Shown: positions 1 to 10,541, numbered from the stretch's first letter. The stretch: DNA of 64,000 bases from Polychytrium aggregatum (GCF_025602895.1 NW_026516214.1:62001-126000), one strand, 5' to 3'. The notes: generated from the letters alone by a model not told the origin. Made by a program: numbers and translations.

Positions 1-1494
1 CGCCGGAAGGCATTCCTGTCGGGCGATATCTACATGCCCAGCGTGGTCGACCGATTCATCCGCACCATCCGCACCATGTTCCGGCGGTTCTGGGAGACGA
101 ATCCCAAGGAAATGAATCAATGGTACCCCAACAAGCTCTATCTGAAATGCTTGGAGATCTACAATAACAACTACCATCGAACCATCAAAACGACGCCCAA
201 TAAACGAGCCAGGCTCGACACGAAACGAGAGAGTGCCCGCAGAGTGGACGATCTACTCAAGGCCCGTGGGGTGGTGTCTTACATCGTGGATGCCGATGCC
301 ATTGCCCAGGCAGAACAACGAGCACTGGGTCTCCGCGCCGACCAACGACCCACTCCACAGGAGATTGCGCTCGAGCGGTTTCCCTTCCGCTATGGCGATG
401 ACAGCAGAGCCTTCAAAGCCGGGCAGCATGTATTGGTCCTGAATCTCAAGGCACAGAAGGACAAAATGCGCAAGGGCTTTGAGCCGTCGTTCCTACCGGA
501 CACATTCCAGATCGTCCGCTCAAAGGGCAATGGCTATGTTGTCAGGCGGCTTGTGAATGGAGCCCCGGTGCAAGGCGAGTCCGAATACCAGAACGGCTAT
601 GCATTCAAATACTACCAGCTGCGACTCATCCCCGCTAATATCCTGCAGAAGGTCATCAGGCACCAGCATGAGATCGGAGAGGGACGAGTCAAACCCGACC
701 TGATCCCATCATACATTGATGGCGAGGAGGGCATTCGATGGCAGCTGGGTGCGGATGTCGTCCTTGGTCATCGATACACACACACTGAACAGGATAGAGA
801 ACAGGGTAAGCTCTTCGCATCTCGAATCCAGTATCGAGTCCAGACGAGCCTGGCCGTTGGCGATGCGGGTGAGATATGGGTGCATGCCTTACATTTCGCT
901 CGATACAAGCAATACAAGACACTGCGCGAGGTCCACACGAGATGGTATGATCCGTCATACTGGATCAACCGCTACGGAGAAAATGAGCCACCGCTCTATA
1001 CCGGAGTGGTCGAAATGTGGGAACCACAGAGCCGTAACAATGAGGAACGCAAGACAGAGCTGACCAGATACTTGGAATTCGAGCTGGAAGCACTGGAGAC
1101 CATCAACAAATCGACACTCTGGGAAGAGGCGGCTTGGGTGACGATGAATGCTGCCGATCTTGGACTCCAGATCACAAACCGAGACGCCAGCAACAACGCC
1201 ATCCCATTCCGCTTAATCAACCTGGTCGCCCCATCGATCCAAGACCGCGCATATCTCGAGCCGATTACCACTGGAATGCGGGAATACATCCAAGAACTCA
1301 ACCCAGCCGACCGACCACGGCTCACAAACGACAACACCGAGCTAGTCGAATCGTTTGATAGTATTATTCATTTAGCAGCGTATTTACATGGGCTTTATGC
1401 ATGGATTAAGGGTGATACGGAGCGAACGAACAGGCAGCAAAACATCGACATCATCAAGGGCCTGCTCTCTACCAAGCCACTTCCATCTCCATGA
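1..1494 (+). CDS. Retrovirus-type integrase, 3' part (5' end outside window)
   Basis: The frame is already open at base 1, so the gene starts upstream; the first in-window Met is at 34. From that Met, VVDRFIRTIRTM and YNNNYHRTIKTTPN match the end of the catalytic core of rve integrases of the retroviral/Polinton type. The residue where the third catalytic Glu is usual is an Asp (VVDRF). About residues 125-205 (AFKAGQHVLVL... YQLRLIP) resemble the small C-terminal barrel of such integrases. The last ~280 residues match nothing I recognise. Integrases of this kind are known from Polintons and are linked to endogenised large DNA viruses; a role in inserting this viral DNA is inference. The 3' end overlaps the convergent RNA polymerase gene by 26 bp, a compact viral-style arrangement. 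Confidence 0.7.
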   Translation, partial: RRKAFLSGDIYMPSVVDRFIRTIRTMFRRFWETNPKEMNQWYPNKLYLKCLEIYNNNYHRTIKTTPNKRARLDTKRESARRVDDLLKARGVVSYIVDADAIAQAEQRALGLRADQRPTPQEIALERFPFRYGDDSRAFKAGQHVLVLNLKAQKDKMRKGFEPSFLPDTFQIVRSKGNGYVVRRLVNGAPVQGESEYQNGYAFKYYQLRLIPANILQKVIRHQHEIGEGRVKPDLIPSYIDGEEGIRWQLGADVVLGHRYTHTEQDREQGKLFASRIQYRVQTSLAVGDAGEIWVHALHFARYKQYKTLREVHTRWYDPSYWINRYGENEPPLYTGVVEMWEPQSRNNEERKTELTRYLEFELEALETINKSTLWEEAAWVTMNAADLGLQITNRDASNNAIPFRLINLVAPSIQDRAYLEPITTGMREYIQELNPADRPRLTNDNTELVESFDSIIHLAAYLHGLYAWIKGDTERTNRQQNIDIIKGLLSTKPLPSP

Positions 1495-4400
1495 ACTTTT
1501 CCTCGTCCAGCAGAACATCCATGAGACCCGAGCCACCCTTGTACAGCTGAGCCAGCAAGACCTTCTCAGTAACGCCATCGCAGCGATCCACCGTGCCTTG
1601 GGCAGCCGCATCAAAGAGAATGTCCGTCGTCTCTTCGAAACTCGACATGGCAATCGGACCGGCGTCTGCTCGGTTGATGCCGTGACGTGTGATCGACATG
1701 AGACCGCCGCGGGAAGTCATCACATCCACGAGCAAAGCAATGTGTCTGTAGTTGATGTATGAGCCGTCAAACTCGATCGTCGTTCTGAGTTCATCAAGCA
1801 GGCACTGCCGAGCCGCCTCGACACCGAGCGTCTGCAGCACCATGGCGGGATCGTTGATCTTGATGCTGTACGGGTCGATGTAGGGTACCATAAAGCACCC
1901 CTCCAGGTTGATGCCGGATACGACGACTTCTCCCTTTGCTGAGTTGATAGCTCGGATTCGTCAGACCCTCGATGCCGCTCATGTGAACGCTCTTGAGCAT
2001 CTCGATTCCAGTGACCTCCATGAACTCGTTGACATTCTCCATGTCTCCCTGGGTCTCGATGTCTTCGCGGAATCGCACATGCATAACGCATCGGTCGTTG
2101 TTGTCGTCCGTGTAGAAGCACTGGAAATACGATTGGCTCAAGGCGACGGCTTCGGTGGCTGTGTTTGGGAATGAGCGTTCAAAGAGCGCTGCAACCTGGC
2201 TCATTTGCCAGCCAGGCTGCACGAGCAGCTCTTGGCGATTGAACTCGACCCGCAGCACCCATGGGCAGCACACGGGCTCGTCCGAGAAGAGGTAGTGGTG
2301 GCCGACCAAGTCGTTGTCGAGCTCCAGGTGTGGGTCGTAGTGCACCGAGATCTCGGTGGCAAAGTCGTAGAGGCGCTTGTACACAAGCTCCTGCACCACC
2401 TTGTGGGCCGGTGCATCCGGCAGCAACTTCATGATGGTCCTGGGTGTCTTGATGTTCTTGACCACATTGATCAGCTCACGCAGACGAGGTACGCCGAGCA
2501 TGAGCGAGTTGGCCACGCCGGCCAGATGGAAGGTGTTGAGTGTGAGCTGAGTGATATTCTCACCCAGGCTCTGGGCTGCCACAACGCCGACCATCTCGCC
2601 GGGCTGGACGACGCCCTTGCGGAATTGCTTAGTCAGCACACGCAGGATCTCTTCGAGATGCAAGCGGCCGATGCGCTGGGTGACGATCTGCTTGCTGGAC
2701 AATGTGGTTCGCACATGGAGACGGAAGAGCAGCAAGCTCGTATCGGACTGCTCGTCGATCGGGCTCGTAAAGAGCGAGTTGAGGGTGGCTCGGACCATGT
2801 AGAAGGCCTTCGAAGGCACCGATCGGCTCAAAAGGAATCGTGAGATCGCTCGTCACCGATTTGATGATGCGCTTGAGGTTGACGGGAAGGATCTTGACGT
2901 CGCTGACCTTGAGCGGGACCCAGGACATACTCAATATCCCAGCGGAGCGGCTCGTACTCGATCGATGCAGTCTCCTCCAAGAAGAACCGGTCGCGGATCT
3001 GCTCGGGTGTGAGCATCTGGATGTCGGTAAACTGGCGCTCGGGAGCGGTGCCGTCCATACCGTCTTCGCCATAGACGAATTGGACAATGTGTCCCCGCGA
3101 GTTGCGCACCGTCCCATCGTACTGCACGAGCACATCCTCCAAGGCCTTGACCAAGCGGCGCTGGATGTATCCCGTGTCCGAGGTCTTGACGGCAGTGTCG
3201 ATCAAGCCCTCGCGGCCACCCATGGCGTGGAAGAAGAACTCGGCCGGTTTGAGGCCCTTGATGTAGCTCGATGCCACAAAGCCGCGGGACAGCGGGGTCG
3301 GATCGTAGCGGGAAAAGTGGGGCAGCGAGCGATCCTGGAAGCCCCATGGGATGCGTTTGCCCTCGACGTTCTGTTGACCCACACAGGCCGCCATCTGCGA
3401 GATGTTGATGTAGGAACCCTTGGAGCCGGCAACGACCATTTTCTTAACGTTGTTGCAGGCGGAAAGCTGGCGCTGAGCAAGGTGACCGGCGGTGTCGCGG
3501 GCCTTGTTGAGGATGCGATTGACGGTCGCTTCCTCCATCTGGGTGCTGGCGTCCTCGATCGAGTCACCGACGGCCTTGTCGATCTTCTTCATGACTCGCT
3601 TGGGGATGATCATGTCCCCGACACCGACCGAGTGACCGTGGTGCAGGAGCCAGTGGTTGACAATGTACTGGATGTTGTCGATCATGTCGCGGGTGACTGC
3701 ACCGCCGTGATCCTTGAAGACGACGTGGATCAGGCCGCCCTGGGAGGTGCCAACGGTCTTCTTGCACAGCTTGCCGGCGATCAATTCTCCGTTGCGGATC
3801 ATGACTCGGGTGTCACCGGGGCTATTGTAGGTGCGCTCGCCATCGGGGTGGTCCGAAGTGAAGCCATTGAGGTTGATATCGGGGAAGGCCAACGAAACGA
3901 GCTGCTTCCCAGTCCACATGGGCACGGGCTTGAGGATGGCTGGAGGAGGCAGCCCATAAGCACACATGTCCTCCCTGGGCGAATGCATGGTGATCTGCAT
4001 CGCCATCTCGCGACCGATAAAGACGTCTCGGCGGGTCATGAGATGAATGGCCACAAGAGCGTCCTGGACAATGCCCATGACCGGCTTGTTGGACTGGGGC
4101 GACACAAACATCTCCGAGACCATCGAGAGGGTGCTGAGTTCGGCCTGGGTCGGGTAGCTGAGGCAGCTGTGAAGGTTCATCTCGTCGCCATCGAAATCGG
4201 CATTGTAGGGGCTCGTGACGGAGAGGTTGAGACGGAAGGTCTTGCCGGGCATGACCCGCACTCGGTGCCCCATCATCGACATCTTGTGGAGCGTGGGCTG
4301 GCGATTGAAGAGCACCACATCTCCATTGAGCATGTGGCGATGCACCGTCCAGCCGACACCGAGGAAGATGGGTTCCTTGCGGAAGCGGAGGTCAATGCGG

Positions 4401-5584
4401 GTGCCCTCGGGCGCGATGACGTACTTGGCGCCAGGGTACGCACCAGGGCCGGCATCAACAAGGCGCTGCAGCCATCCCATGTTCATGGCGGTAACCCGTT
4501 CGGGGAAGGTCATGTTGGTGGCCACCTGAAAGGGGACCCCGACTTCCTCGATCGAGATATTGGGGTCGCCGGTGATGACGGTGCGAGCCGAGAAATCGAC
4601 TCGCTTGCCCATGATGTTGCCGCGGAGACGGCCCTCCTTGCCCTTCAAGCGAGCCGTGATCGAGCGAAGCGGGCGGCCGCTCTTCTGGGTGGCCACCTGC
4701 TGGCCCGAGATGCTGTTGTCAAAGTAGGTATTGACATGGTACTGAAGCAGATCCGCAAACTCGGCATAGATCTTCTCCTTCTCCCTCCTGACTCTGGGAT
4801 CCTTGTACTTGTTGACTTGGTCGTTGGTGCGGATGATGTCGGCCAGCTTGATCGTGAGATCGTCCTGGGAGCTGCCGCCGTCCATCATGACGGACGGGCG
4901 AATGCATGGAGGCGGCACAACCAGCACGCTGACGAGAAACCACTCGGGACGAACGACGGCTCCGTGGCGGTCGCTCATGCCCATGCACTCGACATCGGCA
5001 TCGGCAATCTTGGAGAGGATGGCGTGGGCATCTTCTCCAGTGAGCATCTGGCGGGCTTCCTTGGTGGACTGGACGGCGAGACGGCCATTGTCGTAGCGCA
5101 CGCTGTAGACATGGAACCCGCAGTGATCGCAGCTGGTCTTGGTCTTGGTGTGCTTCCACAAGATCCCAAAGCGCTCCTTAGGATCGTTCTTGAGCTTGTG
5201 CGCGAGAACGCCGTTTTCGGGGGCGGCGACGTCGATGCGGATGCGGAAGCAACGGGAGCACACGATTTCGAGGATTTTCTTGAGGCGATCGATGAATCCG
5301 GTGTGGAAGACGGGCGTGGCGAGCTCGATGTGCCCGATGTGACCGCAGCACTGGATCATGTCGCTTTCGCAGGTGGCACATTTGGTCGAGCGATCAGACG
5401 TACCCATACGAGGATCGAGCAAACCGCAGGGCTTGGGTTTGCCGTCGGTGCCATACAATTCGGGGCTCGTCACATGGATGACGGAAACGGCCTTGATCTC
5501 ATCGGGCGAGAGGCTTTCAAAGACGATACTCTTGATTTCCCTGAGGGGAGGGGTGCTTGGGGCGGCGACACGGGCGCTGAACAT
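1469..5584 (-). pseudogene. RPB1: DNA-directed RNA polymerase largest subunit (RPB1-like), broken by frameshifts
   Basis: The largest subunit forms half of the RNA polymerase active site. The first open segment (5584-2828, 918 codons, ATG at 5584) has the N-terminal zinc site (Cys53, Cys69, Cys72, Cys79/80, His82), the KGKEGRLRGNIMGKRVDFSA block (~314-333) and the catalytic NADFDGD (461-467). Homology then continues in a second frame (~2940-2830, VNLKRII), a third (2831-1935, GEMVGVVAAQSLGEN, trigger-loop region) and returns to the first (1930-1469, DGSYINYRH, ITRHGINR). All three shifts have the sense of one extra base; the last lies near a short AAAGGG run on the coding strand (1932-1937). 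There are no heptad CTD repeats and no introns, as in giant-virus RPB1. Either it is a decaying endogenised viral gene or the assembly has indels. Confidence 0.85.
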
Positions 5585-5656
5585 GCTGGATTTTGCTGAT
5601 GATGGTGTTATCCGTCAGTGAAAGAAAACTCGGGCGATCGAGCGCACCACATCCCC

Positions 5657-5664
5657 TACTTATA
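5657..5664 (-). promoter_or_regulatory. Candidate TATA box upstream of the RPB1-like gene
   Basis: The minus strand reads TATAAGTA here, 73-80 nt before the ATG at 5584. It overlaps the stop codon of the upstream kinase gene (5660-5662). It is a match by eye only; no conserved viral promoter motif was established for this window. Confidence 0.25.
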
Positions 5665-8260
5665 CCTCTGCGAGGCTGCTTGCTGGGGTGGCTGTCAACT
5701 CCGCAGGAGCTGTGAAGGTCTGCTTCACGAGGTCAAAGACGTAAATCCCGCCACGAAAGCCAATGTAGATCTTGGACCCTTCACCAGGGGGCATGTGGAC
5801 ACACCGCACCTCCAAATCCACTTTCAATTGGTGGTTGTAGATCACCTTCTTATGCAGCGAGTCGTAGCCCTTGATCGAGTCGCACAGTATACAATACACC
5901 ACAGTGGAGTGTGTGATGAACCAGCGAGGAGCCGTGGGCAGCTCCACCCGGTAGACCTCTGTCAGGGTCTTGGGGTCAAGCGCAAGGACGGAGGTGTCAG
6001 GGAAGCAGGCCTTGAGGAACAGCTGATCATCCGAGCACTTGATGTTATTGGTGCATCCGCAGGAATGGTCGTACTCCACGGCCTTGACTCCGCCATCGTC
6101 CTCCTCGTTCCCGTTGTAGCTGTCCTTGATTGCGCGGATCATGCCGGTCTTGAAGACCACCGCCACGACGCCAAAGAGCGGGAATGTGAATATGGATACG
6201 ATCGGACTCGGGCCGGGAGGGGTGAGGATGCGGCTCTGTTGCCGGCCCTTCATCAAAAAGTCCCGATAGACGCGCAGCATACCGGATTGGAGCCCCACGT
6301 AAAGGTCGTCGCCTTGGGAAGAGATGCAGCAGATGTTGCCGTGGCAAAGGATGTTTCGGCGGTGGTGACCGTCCTCCCAAACAGAGAGATGCCCATCGGC
6401 GCTGGCGGCAACCACGTGATCACCCAGCTGAACGATACCCACGATCCAGTCCTGGTGGAATTCGCGATATTCACGGGCATTGATGCGCAGGATCGATCCC
6501 ATGGCCATGTAGAGGTAGCCGCGAAACGTCAGGATGCACTGGATGGGCAACTTGTCGAGGTTATCGGGGAGTCGAGCGAGCGCCATGGAAGGGGAGCATT
6601 CGCGCTTCTTTTCAGCGAGATCTGACTCACATTGGCATCCCAAAATAACGACCGTCATGGTGTCGTCCTTGAGGCGGTTTTCTTTGACGGGGAACCGCGA
6701 AGCCGTGCGGCTCGGGTACTCAGATTCTTGAATGATCCTGTCAGAATCGGGTATATAGGAGAGATGTTCCATGACATCCACGGCAGTTGGTCTGTGAATT
6801 GGATCCAAGTCCCAGCATGGCATGGCGACATCCCACAGCCTTTTGAGATTCTGAGAGGACGTGAGATCAAGAGGATCCTCTAGATGATAGCCATTGTTTA
6901 GGTGTCGCGCGAGGCTCTCGGTGTGAATATTCTCGAACGGAACACGTCCCTTGGAGAGCAGCTCATACACAAAGCACCCAAATGCATAGACATCGCCGGG
7001 GAAGCTGGCGGTGGGGCCATCTCCAACCAGCAACTCGGGTGCCTGCCAGCGTAACCTCTCTTCGTCTACTTTGGTCTCATGGAATACAAACATGAGCTTG
7101 ACCTTACCATCTGCATCGATCAGCATGTTTGCGGTGCGAATGTCGCCATGGACGATTTTGCGGGTGTGTAGATACGCAATGGCATTGGCAATGCTGTATA
7201 CGTAGTGATTGATCTTGTCTTCCTTCCAGTCCAGTGTTTGTAGGTAATTGAGGATGTTGCCATTGGATTTGTATCGGGTCACGATGAAGGGTGGAATGAC
7301 ATCCAGATTTCCGCCAAGGAACATCACAATGTGATCGTGACGCAGCGAGTACCATGTATCGAGCCACTCCTGCACGGCACTGGGATCCCGGTCGGCCATG
7401 TTGCGCATGTACTTGATCACGACCTGCGCCTTGCCCACCCATACACCGCGATAGATATCGGAATACTCGGTAGCATAGAGCGGCTTGTTGTCCCGCATGA
7501 TTTCGTTTGTTTCGATGAACCAAGGAGGATGGTTGATCACATCGGACTGGATGCTGCTGTTCTTTTCGCGGATGAGATTGAGGATTTTTTGACCCACCTC
7601 ACGGAAGAGATGCTGCTGGTGCGTCACATGAGACGATGCCACAGAAGTAGCATCGGCCTCGTGTTCGTTGGACCTGTGTGTTGCCACCGTATACGGCGGT
7701 GGACTCGTCTTTCTTGACAGCGTTTCAGACACCATGTAGTTGTATGCTCGCTGATACTCCTGTTCGTTCACGGCTGGGATGTACTCACCGAGCTGCTTGT
7801 CCTGTGACTGGATGAAGTGGTTCAGCTGGCGCTTGAGCTCCTTCATGTCGCTTTCGATCACCTTCTGGTCTTGGTGGAGATCGACGGTATATGCGAGCTG
7901 CAGGTCCTGTGTGATGATGCTGATGCGGTTGTTGAAGTCAATGATGCAGTCGTGGATGCGGCTAGCAAAGAGGAAGTGGTAGAAGATGTTGCGACTTACC
8001 AAGTCGAGAATGAAGAGCTTGATCTCCATCAGCAGATTCTCGGTCTCGATTACCTTTTGACGAATATGATCTCGTAGCTCTCTCTTGCACTCGTCGTTGA
8101 GGGACATCCACAGCCCGCGTGCTCGAGTGCCCAGCTGGCGACAAATCAGAGTATTGTAACGCACTTGCTGTATAATCTGGTAAATCTGAACCAGAATCTT
8201 GAGGGCAGTATCCAGTCCGGGTACTGAAGGGACCAGATCTGTGATCGAAGATGCATCCAT
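5660..8260 (-). CDS. MLKL-like protein: N-terminal helical domain, kinase/pseudokinase, C-terminal beta-propeller-like region
   Basis: 866 aa from the ATG at 8260; the frame is open further upstream but that part is not protein-like. Residues ~1-150 are strongly helical, rich in regularly spaced hydrophobics, and recall the four-helix HeLo/MLKL-type bundle. Residues ~255-500 are a TKL-like kinase fold: VVIK lysine (K283), HGD catalytic Asp (D373), APE (407-409) and DVYAFG (423-428). The DFG position (~389-392) reads MFVF, so the Mg-binding Asp is missing and the domain is probably a pseudokinase. Residues ~570-860 contain repeated short beta-like blocks (GDHVVAASADGHLSVW, GDDLYVGLQSGMLRVY), suggesting a propeller. 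It is intronless and lies between RPB1 and the SH3 receptor on the same strand. Viral capture of a host signalling gene is likely but not proven. Confidence 0.75.
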   Translation of the reverse strand: MDASSITDLVPSVPGLDTALKILVQIYQIIQQVRYNTLICRQLGTRARGLWMSLNDECKRELRDHIRQKVIETENLLMEIKLFILDLVSRNIFYHFLFASRIHDCIIDFNNRISIITQDLQLAYTVDLHQDQKVIESDMKELKRQLNHFIQSQDKQLGEYIPAVNEQEYQRAYNYMVSETLSRKTSPPPYTVATHRSNEHEADATSVASSHVTHQQHLFREVGQKILNLIREKNSSIQSDVINHPPWFIETNEIMRDNKPLYATEYSDIYRGVWVGKAQVVIKYMRNMADRDPSAVQEWLDTWYSLRHDHIVMFLGGNLDVIPPFIVTRYKSNGNILNYLQTLDWKEDKINHYVYSIANAIAYLHTRKIVHGDIRTANMLIDADGKVKLMFVFHETKVDEERLRWQAPELLVGDGPTASFPGDVYAFGCFVYELLSKGRVPFENIHTESLARHLNNGYHLEDPLDLTSSQNLKRLWDVAMPCWDLDPIHRPTAVDVMEHLSYIPDSDRIIQESEYPSRTASRFPVKENRLKDDTMTVVILGCQCESDLAEKKRECSPSMALARLPDNLDKLPIQCILTFRGYLYMAMGSILRINAREYREFHQDWIVGIVQLGDHVVAASADGHLSVWEDGHHRRNILCHGNICCISSQGDDLYVGLQSGMLRVYRDFLMKGRQQSRILTPPGPSPIVSIFTFPLFGVVAVVFKTGMIRAIKDSYNGNEEDDGGVKAVEYDHSCGCTNNIKCSDDQLFLKACFPDTSVLALDPKTLTEVYRVELPTAPRWFITHSTVVYCILCDSIKGYDSLHKKVIYNHQLKVDLEVRCVHMPPGEGSKIYIGFRGGIYVFDLVKQTFTAPAELTATPASSLAEV

Positions 8261-8360
8261 CGTTTGTGTATTCAATTTGTGCCAAATGTGTGGATACCGA
8301 TACAACAGGATAATATTCATTTTCCACCCCCCATCTCCATGGCACACGACGACGCATTGT

Positions 8361-9851
8361 TCAAGCGCGATACATGATCGAGTTGCCGAGGCAATCGAGA
8401 GGGAAGAATCCCTCCTTGGAGTCGTCCAAACGCATGCCATAGCACCAGCGGTCGGTATACACCGCCAAAACCCTCACACAAGCACCGGGGGCAAGAGACA
8501 ACTCGTCGCTCTCTCGAGCGTGGTAGCCGCGAAGGACCACCACCTTGCCGATCTTGGAGGGGTTGTCAGAGTCGAAGAAAGATGTGGTAGCCGGGGCAGA
8601 TGAGCCGATTTCGGGCTCAAGCGATTCCATGATCATGGCTTGATCGTTCTGTGGTCTGGTACTTATGGTATAAAATAACACGATACCAACCAACCCAAAG
8701 ACCAACAGCAAACCGGCCACAATCAAGACAATGGCAAGAGTCGACAACACGAGACCGTCGCCCGATGGAGTGGTAGACGGAAAAAGCGTCTGGGTGACCT
8801 GGATCTGCAGCTGGTCGATGGAGGCATTGAGACCCTTGTCATCCTGGTAATTCTTGATGGCACCGATCAACCAGGACGACAGCGCAGCAGAGAGCTGCAC
8901 GTAATACACAGTCATGTAGGGACGCTGGATACTGGTGTTGAGCGCAGCCACGAAGGAGTCGTTGGTCACGGCCGGGGGTGGGATGTACCCAAGCAACTGG
9001 CCTCGGTGCAAGGTGACGTTGGGGGAGACAATGTAGTCGAGGAGGTTGCTGAGCACGGAGGTGTTGGCAAAGGTAGCGTGCTTGTTGATCCCCATGTACT
9101 GCCCACCCATTACCGAGTATTCGCCGGGGAGGCTCTCGACGACAAAGCTTAGACCCGAGCGGTTGTAGTAGATGGTCGACAACCAGCCACGGCTGTACAG
9201 CAACGTGGTGCTCGAGTTGAATGCAGCCAAGCTCTGTGCCATCGTCAAGGACAGCGACAGCGGATCCATCGCGTTCGACTGCATCCATTGGGCCATGTAC
9301 TTGGCCGCGAGGAAGATACCGTCGCGATTAAGGACGCCGGACTGGAGATCCACAACGCCGTGCCCGGTGAAATAGGCCGCCATCTCGACGAGCAGAGACA
9401 CACCACCCTCGGCATTAAGTCCTGTGATGAAACAGGGCTTCTGACCGATGGTGCTACAGATGCTCTCGAGATCCTCCCAGCGGGTCAAGCGAGGGCTCTG
9501 TGTGGTTCCGCCGGCGGTGCTGATATTGGGACGATGGTAGAGAACACCATAGTCCAGGCTGGCTGGAGTGGATCGGGCGATGAACTGTGCAAGGCTCACA
9601 GTCCACACCATGTCGAGATAAGTGATATCAAAGAACTGGTTTTGGTTGGTCACAAGACCGTCGTAGACGACTTGGTAGATATTAGCCGCCTCTCCGTTGT
9701 AGGTGCTGAGGACGGTCGAGAAGATGCCAATGTTGCTGACGATACTCTCGTAGCCGGCAAAGACAGATGTCCAGAAAGCCTGCTCGGGCTGCAAGACATC
9801 GTCGCCGCGACTGCGGATAAATACGTTAACGTACTGGGTAGAGTTGACCAT
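8361..9851 (-). CDS. Solute-binding-protein-like ectodomain, one TM segment, cytoplasmic SH3 domain
   Basis: 496 aa from the ATG at 9851. Residues 1-355 resemble a type 1 extracellular solute-binding protein (the sugar/spermidine-binding fold of bacterial ABC transporters), with many N-x-S/T sites. Residues ~367-394 form one very hydrophobic membrane span. Residues ~436-489 are an SH3 domain (VVVLRGYHARESDELSL... EGFFPLDCL). The predicted layout is an external ligand-binding domain coupled to an internal proline-peptide-binding domain, as in a receptor. No signal peptide is visible: the mature fold starts almost at residue 1, so either the N-terminus was lost or an upstream exon was left behind when the gene was captured. 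A 109-bp divergent gap separates it from the phosphatase gene. Confidence 0.75.
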   Translation of the reverse strand: MVNSTQYVNVFIRSRGDDVLQPEQAFWTSVFAGYESIVSNIGIFSTVLSTYNGEAANIYQVVYDGLVTNQNQFFDITYLDMVWTVSLAQFIARSTPASLDYGVLYHRPNISTAGGTTQSPRLTRWEDLESICSTIGQKPCFITGLNAEGGVSLLVEMAAYFTGHGVVDLQSGVLNRDGIFLAAKYMAQWMQSNAMDPLSLSLTMAQSLAAFNSSTTLLYSRGWLSTIYYNRSGLSFVVESLPGEYSVMGGQYMGINKHATFANTSVLSNLLDYIVSPNVTLHRGQLLGYIPPPAVTNDSFVAALNTSIQRPYMTVYYVQLSAALSSWLIGAIKNYQDDKGLNASIDQLQIQVTQTLFPSTTPSGDGLVLSTLAIVLIVAGLLLVFGLVGIVLFYTISTRPQNDQAMIMESLEPEIGSSAPATTSFFDSDNPSKIGKVVVLRGYHARESDELSLAPGACVRVLAVYTDRWCYGMRLDDSKEGFFPLDCLGNSIMYRA

Positions 9852-9960
9852 GATACAGGGAAACGCACTCTGGTCTGGACCGATGTTTTCTTCAGTCCGC
9901 TCTTATCCGTATCGAAGTCCTTAGTGTGATTTTTTTCGAGCCGAAAATGCAGCAATCGAT

Positions 9961-10485
9961 ATGCTAGCCCCCGAACAACGCGACTTCCTGTGCAAGCCTC
10001 TGATTTCCAAGATCACTTCTCGGATCTACATGGGGAACCTGGGAGGTGCCAGAGATTTCGAAGGCTTACTAAAAAGGGGTATTACGACGATCGTTAACTG
10101 CACCAAGAGTGAAAAGAACATGTTCTTCCCGGGAGCGTTCGACTACATACACATACCCGTAGGCGACAGCCAGCGGCGCGTCGACCAGGACATCATGAAG
10201 TATGGCGTCTACGAGCTGATTCAGTACTTTTGCGAGAACCCAAAGTCTGTATTATTTGTTCACTGTGCCGAAGGGATCAGTCGCTCCGCCACAGTCGTGC
10301 TGATGCTGCTCGCAGAATTCTATGTCTGCGGGCGAATGGATGCACTGCGTTTCCTTCAAAGCAAGCGATCATGTGTGTTCTTCAACGCCACACAATTCAA
10401 TTTCCTCCCCGTGATCAACTCACCGGATTTCCCGGTCTTCAACAAGCGGTGCCTCAAGGCCAATGAGCCACTGACACCTTACTGA
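9961..10485 (+). CDS. Dual-specificity protein phosphatase
   Basis: 174 aa from the ATG at 9961. The active-site signature HCAEGISRS (101-109: nucleophile Cys102, Arg108) fits the HCxxGxxRS rule of DUSPs, and an Asp at 69 (IPVGDS) sits where the general acid is expected. The length is that of a minimal DUSP catalytic domain without targeting regions. DUSPs remove phosphate from Ser/Thr and Tyr; large DNA viruses often carry one (the poxvirus H1 type is the classic case). Before the transposon insertion next door, its stop codon overlapped the stop of the convergent small gene (10479-10481), so the original spacing was very tight. No introns. Confidence 0.92.
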   Translation: MLAPEQRDFLCKPLISKITSRIYMGNLGGARDFEGLLKRGITTIVNCTKSEKNMFFPGAFDYIHIPVGDSQRRVDQDIMKYGVYELIQYFCENPKSVLFVHCAEGISRSATVVLMLLAEFYVCGRMDALRFLQSKRSCVFFNATQFNFLPVINSPDFPVFNKRCLKANEPLTPY

Positions 10486-10541
10486 TCAGCCGAGAACCAT
10501 CGTTGGTTGGAGACTCGGGAGCGATCGGATTCCTCGAAATA
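10479..10541 (-). pseudogene. 3' remnant of the small viral gene split by the IS630-Fanzor element
   Basis: Read on the minus strand from the TA at 10540-10541, this gives 20 codons and a TAA stop (10479-10481). They are in the same frame as the interrupted ORF on the far side of the element (14731-14330). The stop lies next to the DUSP stop. This continuity across the duplicated TA identifies it as the original C-terminus of that gene. Confidence 0.8.

Noticed and set aside
1900-2950. Programmed frameshifting as the explanation for the RPB1 frame changes
   Set aside because: Three successive events would be required and no slippery sites or structures are evident; decay or sequence error is simpler.
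2840-5599. A 919-codon plus-strand open frame opposite RPB1
   Set aside because: It mirrors the conserved RPB1 frame on the other strand, has no recognisable domain and is a GC-driven shadow.
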